Source of the DNA: Asticcacaulis sp. UBA2476
GTDB lineage: Bacteria; Pseudomonadota; Alphaproteobacteria; Caulobacterales; Caulobacteraceae
DNA: 32,090 nucleotides
Direction of reading: 5' to 3'
NCBI GenBank assembly: GCA_002342035.1
Contig: DDPE01000080.1
Location: forward strand, 1-32,090
The notes beneath the pieces were generated by a model. That model was not told where the DNA came from. It saw nothing but the letters and a program-made list of their open reading frames with translations, and did not search any database. Shown piece by piece: positions 31,983 through 32,090 of the stretch. A program made the translations under genes and the position numbers. The first letter of the stretch is position 1. The number at the start of each line of letters is the position of its first letter.

Positions 31983-32090
31983 CAAACATTCGCGCTTTGA
32001 ACTGCATTTCATCTCCCGCATTGGCTGGCTGAGGGCGGCGGTGCTGGGGGCCAATGACGGCATCGTCTCGACCGCCAGCCTGATCGTCGG
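31975..32090 (+). CDS. VIT-family (Ccc1-like) membrane transporter, 5' part only
   Basis: The gene starts at 31975, eight bases inside the GFA gene, and runs off the window after 38 codons. The visible peptide includes HFISRIGWLRAAVLGANDGI followed by VSTASLIVG. LGANDGIVSTASLIVG is the hallmark of the first membrane helix of VIT1/Ccc1 proteins, which carry iron or manganese. The overlap suggests translational coupling with the GFA gene. Confidence 0.88.
   Translation, partial: MTDKHSRFELHFISRIGWLRAAVLGANDGIVSTASLIV

Overview
The window looks like chromosomal DNA from an alphaproteobacterium of the Caulobacterales, probably an Asticcacaulis- or Caulobacter-like genus. This is an inference from moderately GC-rich coding sequence, two UrcA-family secreted proteins, an aspartate carbamoyltransferase gene paired with a metal-site-deficient dihydroorotase homologue, and a gatC-gatA pair near ruvX. 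No rRNA, CRISPR array, complete insertion sequence or replication origin was seen.

Layout. 1-7303 is a housekeeping block read mostly leftwards: topA, then a tight pyrB > pyrC-like > plsY > dprA operon, with a 59-residue ORF on the + strand between topA and dprA. 7304-12151 is looser: a repeat cluster, a membrane protein of unknown function, an AEC-type transporter, two UrcA-family secreted proteins either side of ruvX with AT-rich upstream regions, and a 2OG-Fe(II) oxygenase. 12152-13961 is gatC-gatA closed by a strong terminator.

14051-16561 is the most distinctive part: a small genomic island in the 3' half of a tRNA-Lys(CTT) gene. A displaced copy of the tRNA 3' half lies at the far end, and a pair of TGTTACCCA sites lies inside each end. 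The island carries an apparently intact ParD/ParE toxin-antitoxin pair with its own promoter and operator, a truncated type I restriction HsdR gene, and an opposite-strand gene fragment. No integrase is visible, so it looks like a decayed defence island kept by, or at least still carrying, a toxin-antitoxin module.

16694-21293 holds an HPt phosphotransfer protein, an adrenodoxin-type ferredoxin, a secreted S1/P1-type nuclease with a Nudix hydrolase directly behind it, a GNAT acetyltransferase, and a divergent qorB / HxlR-regulator pair. 21290-25060 is a leftward sugar-acid operon (lactonase > dgoK > dgoA > MHS-type transporter) that fits the later steps of galactonate breakdown; the dehydrogenase and dehydratase are not in the window. 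25273-28911 is a fatty-acid beta-oxidation pair (thiolase plus FadJ-type multifunctional protein). The right end has an M50 membrane protease, a small secreted protein behind two LacI-type palindromes, divergent bolA and J-domain genes, a GFA-family protein and the start of a VIT-family transporter.

A family of GC-rich inverted repeats (core GGGGAGGTGG, terminus GACGGAGGGG) recurs at four loci, with a related hairpin cluster at a fifth. A separate 20-base motif occurs once between genes and once inside the fadJ coding sequence.
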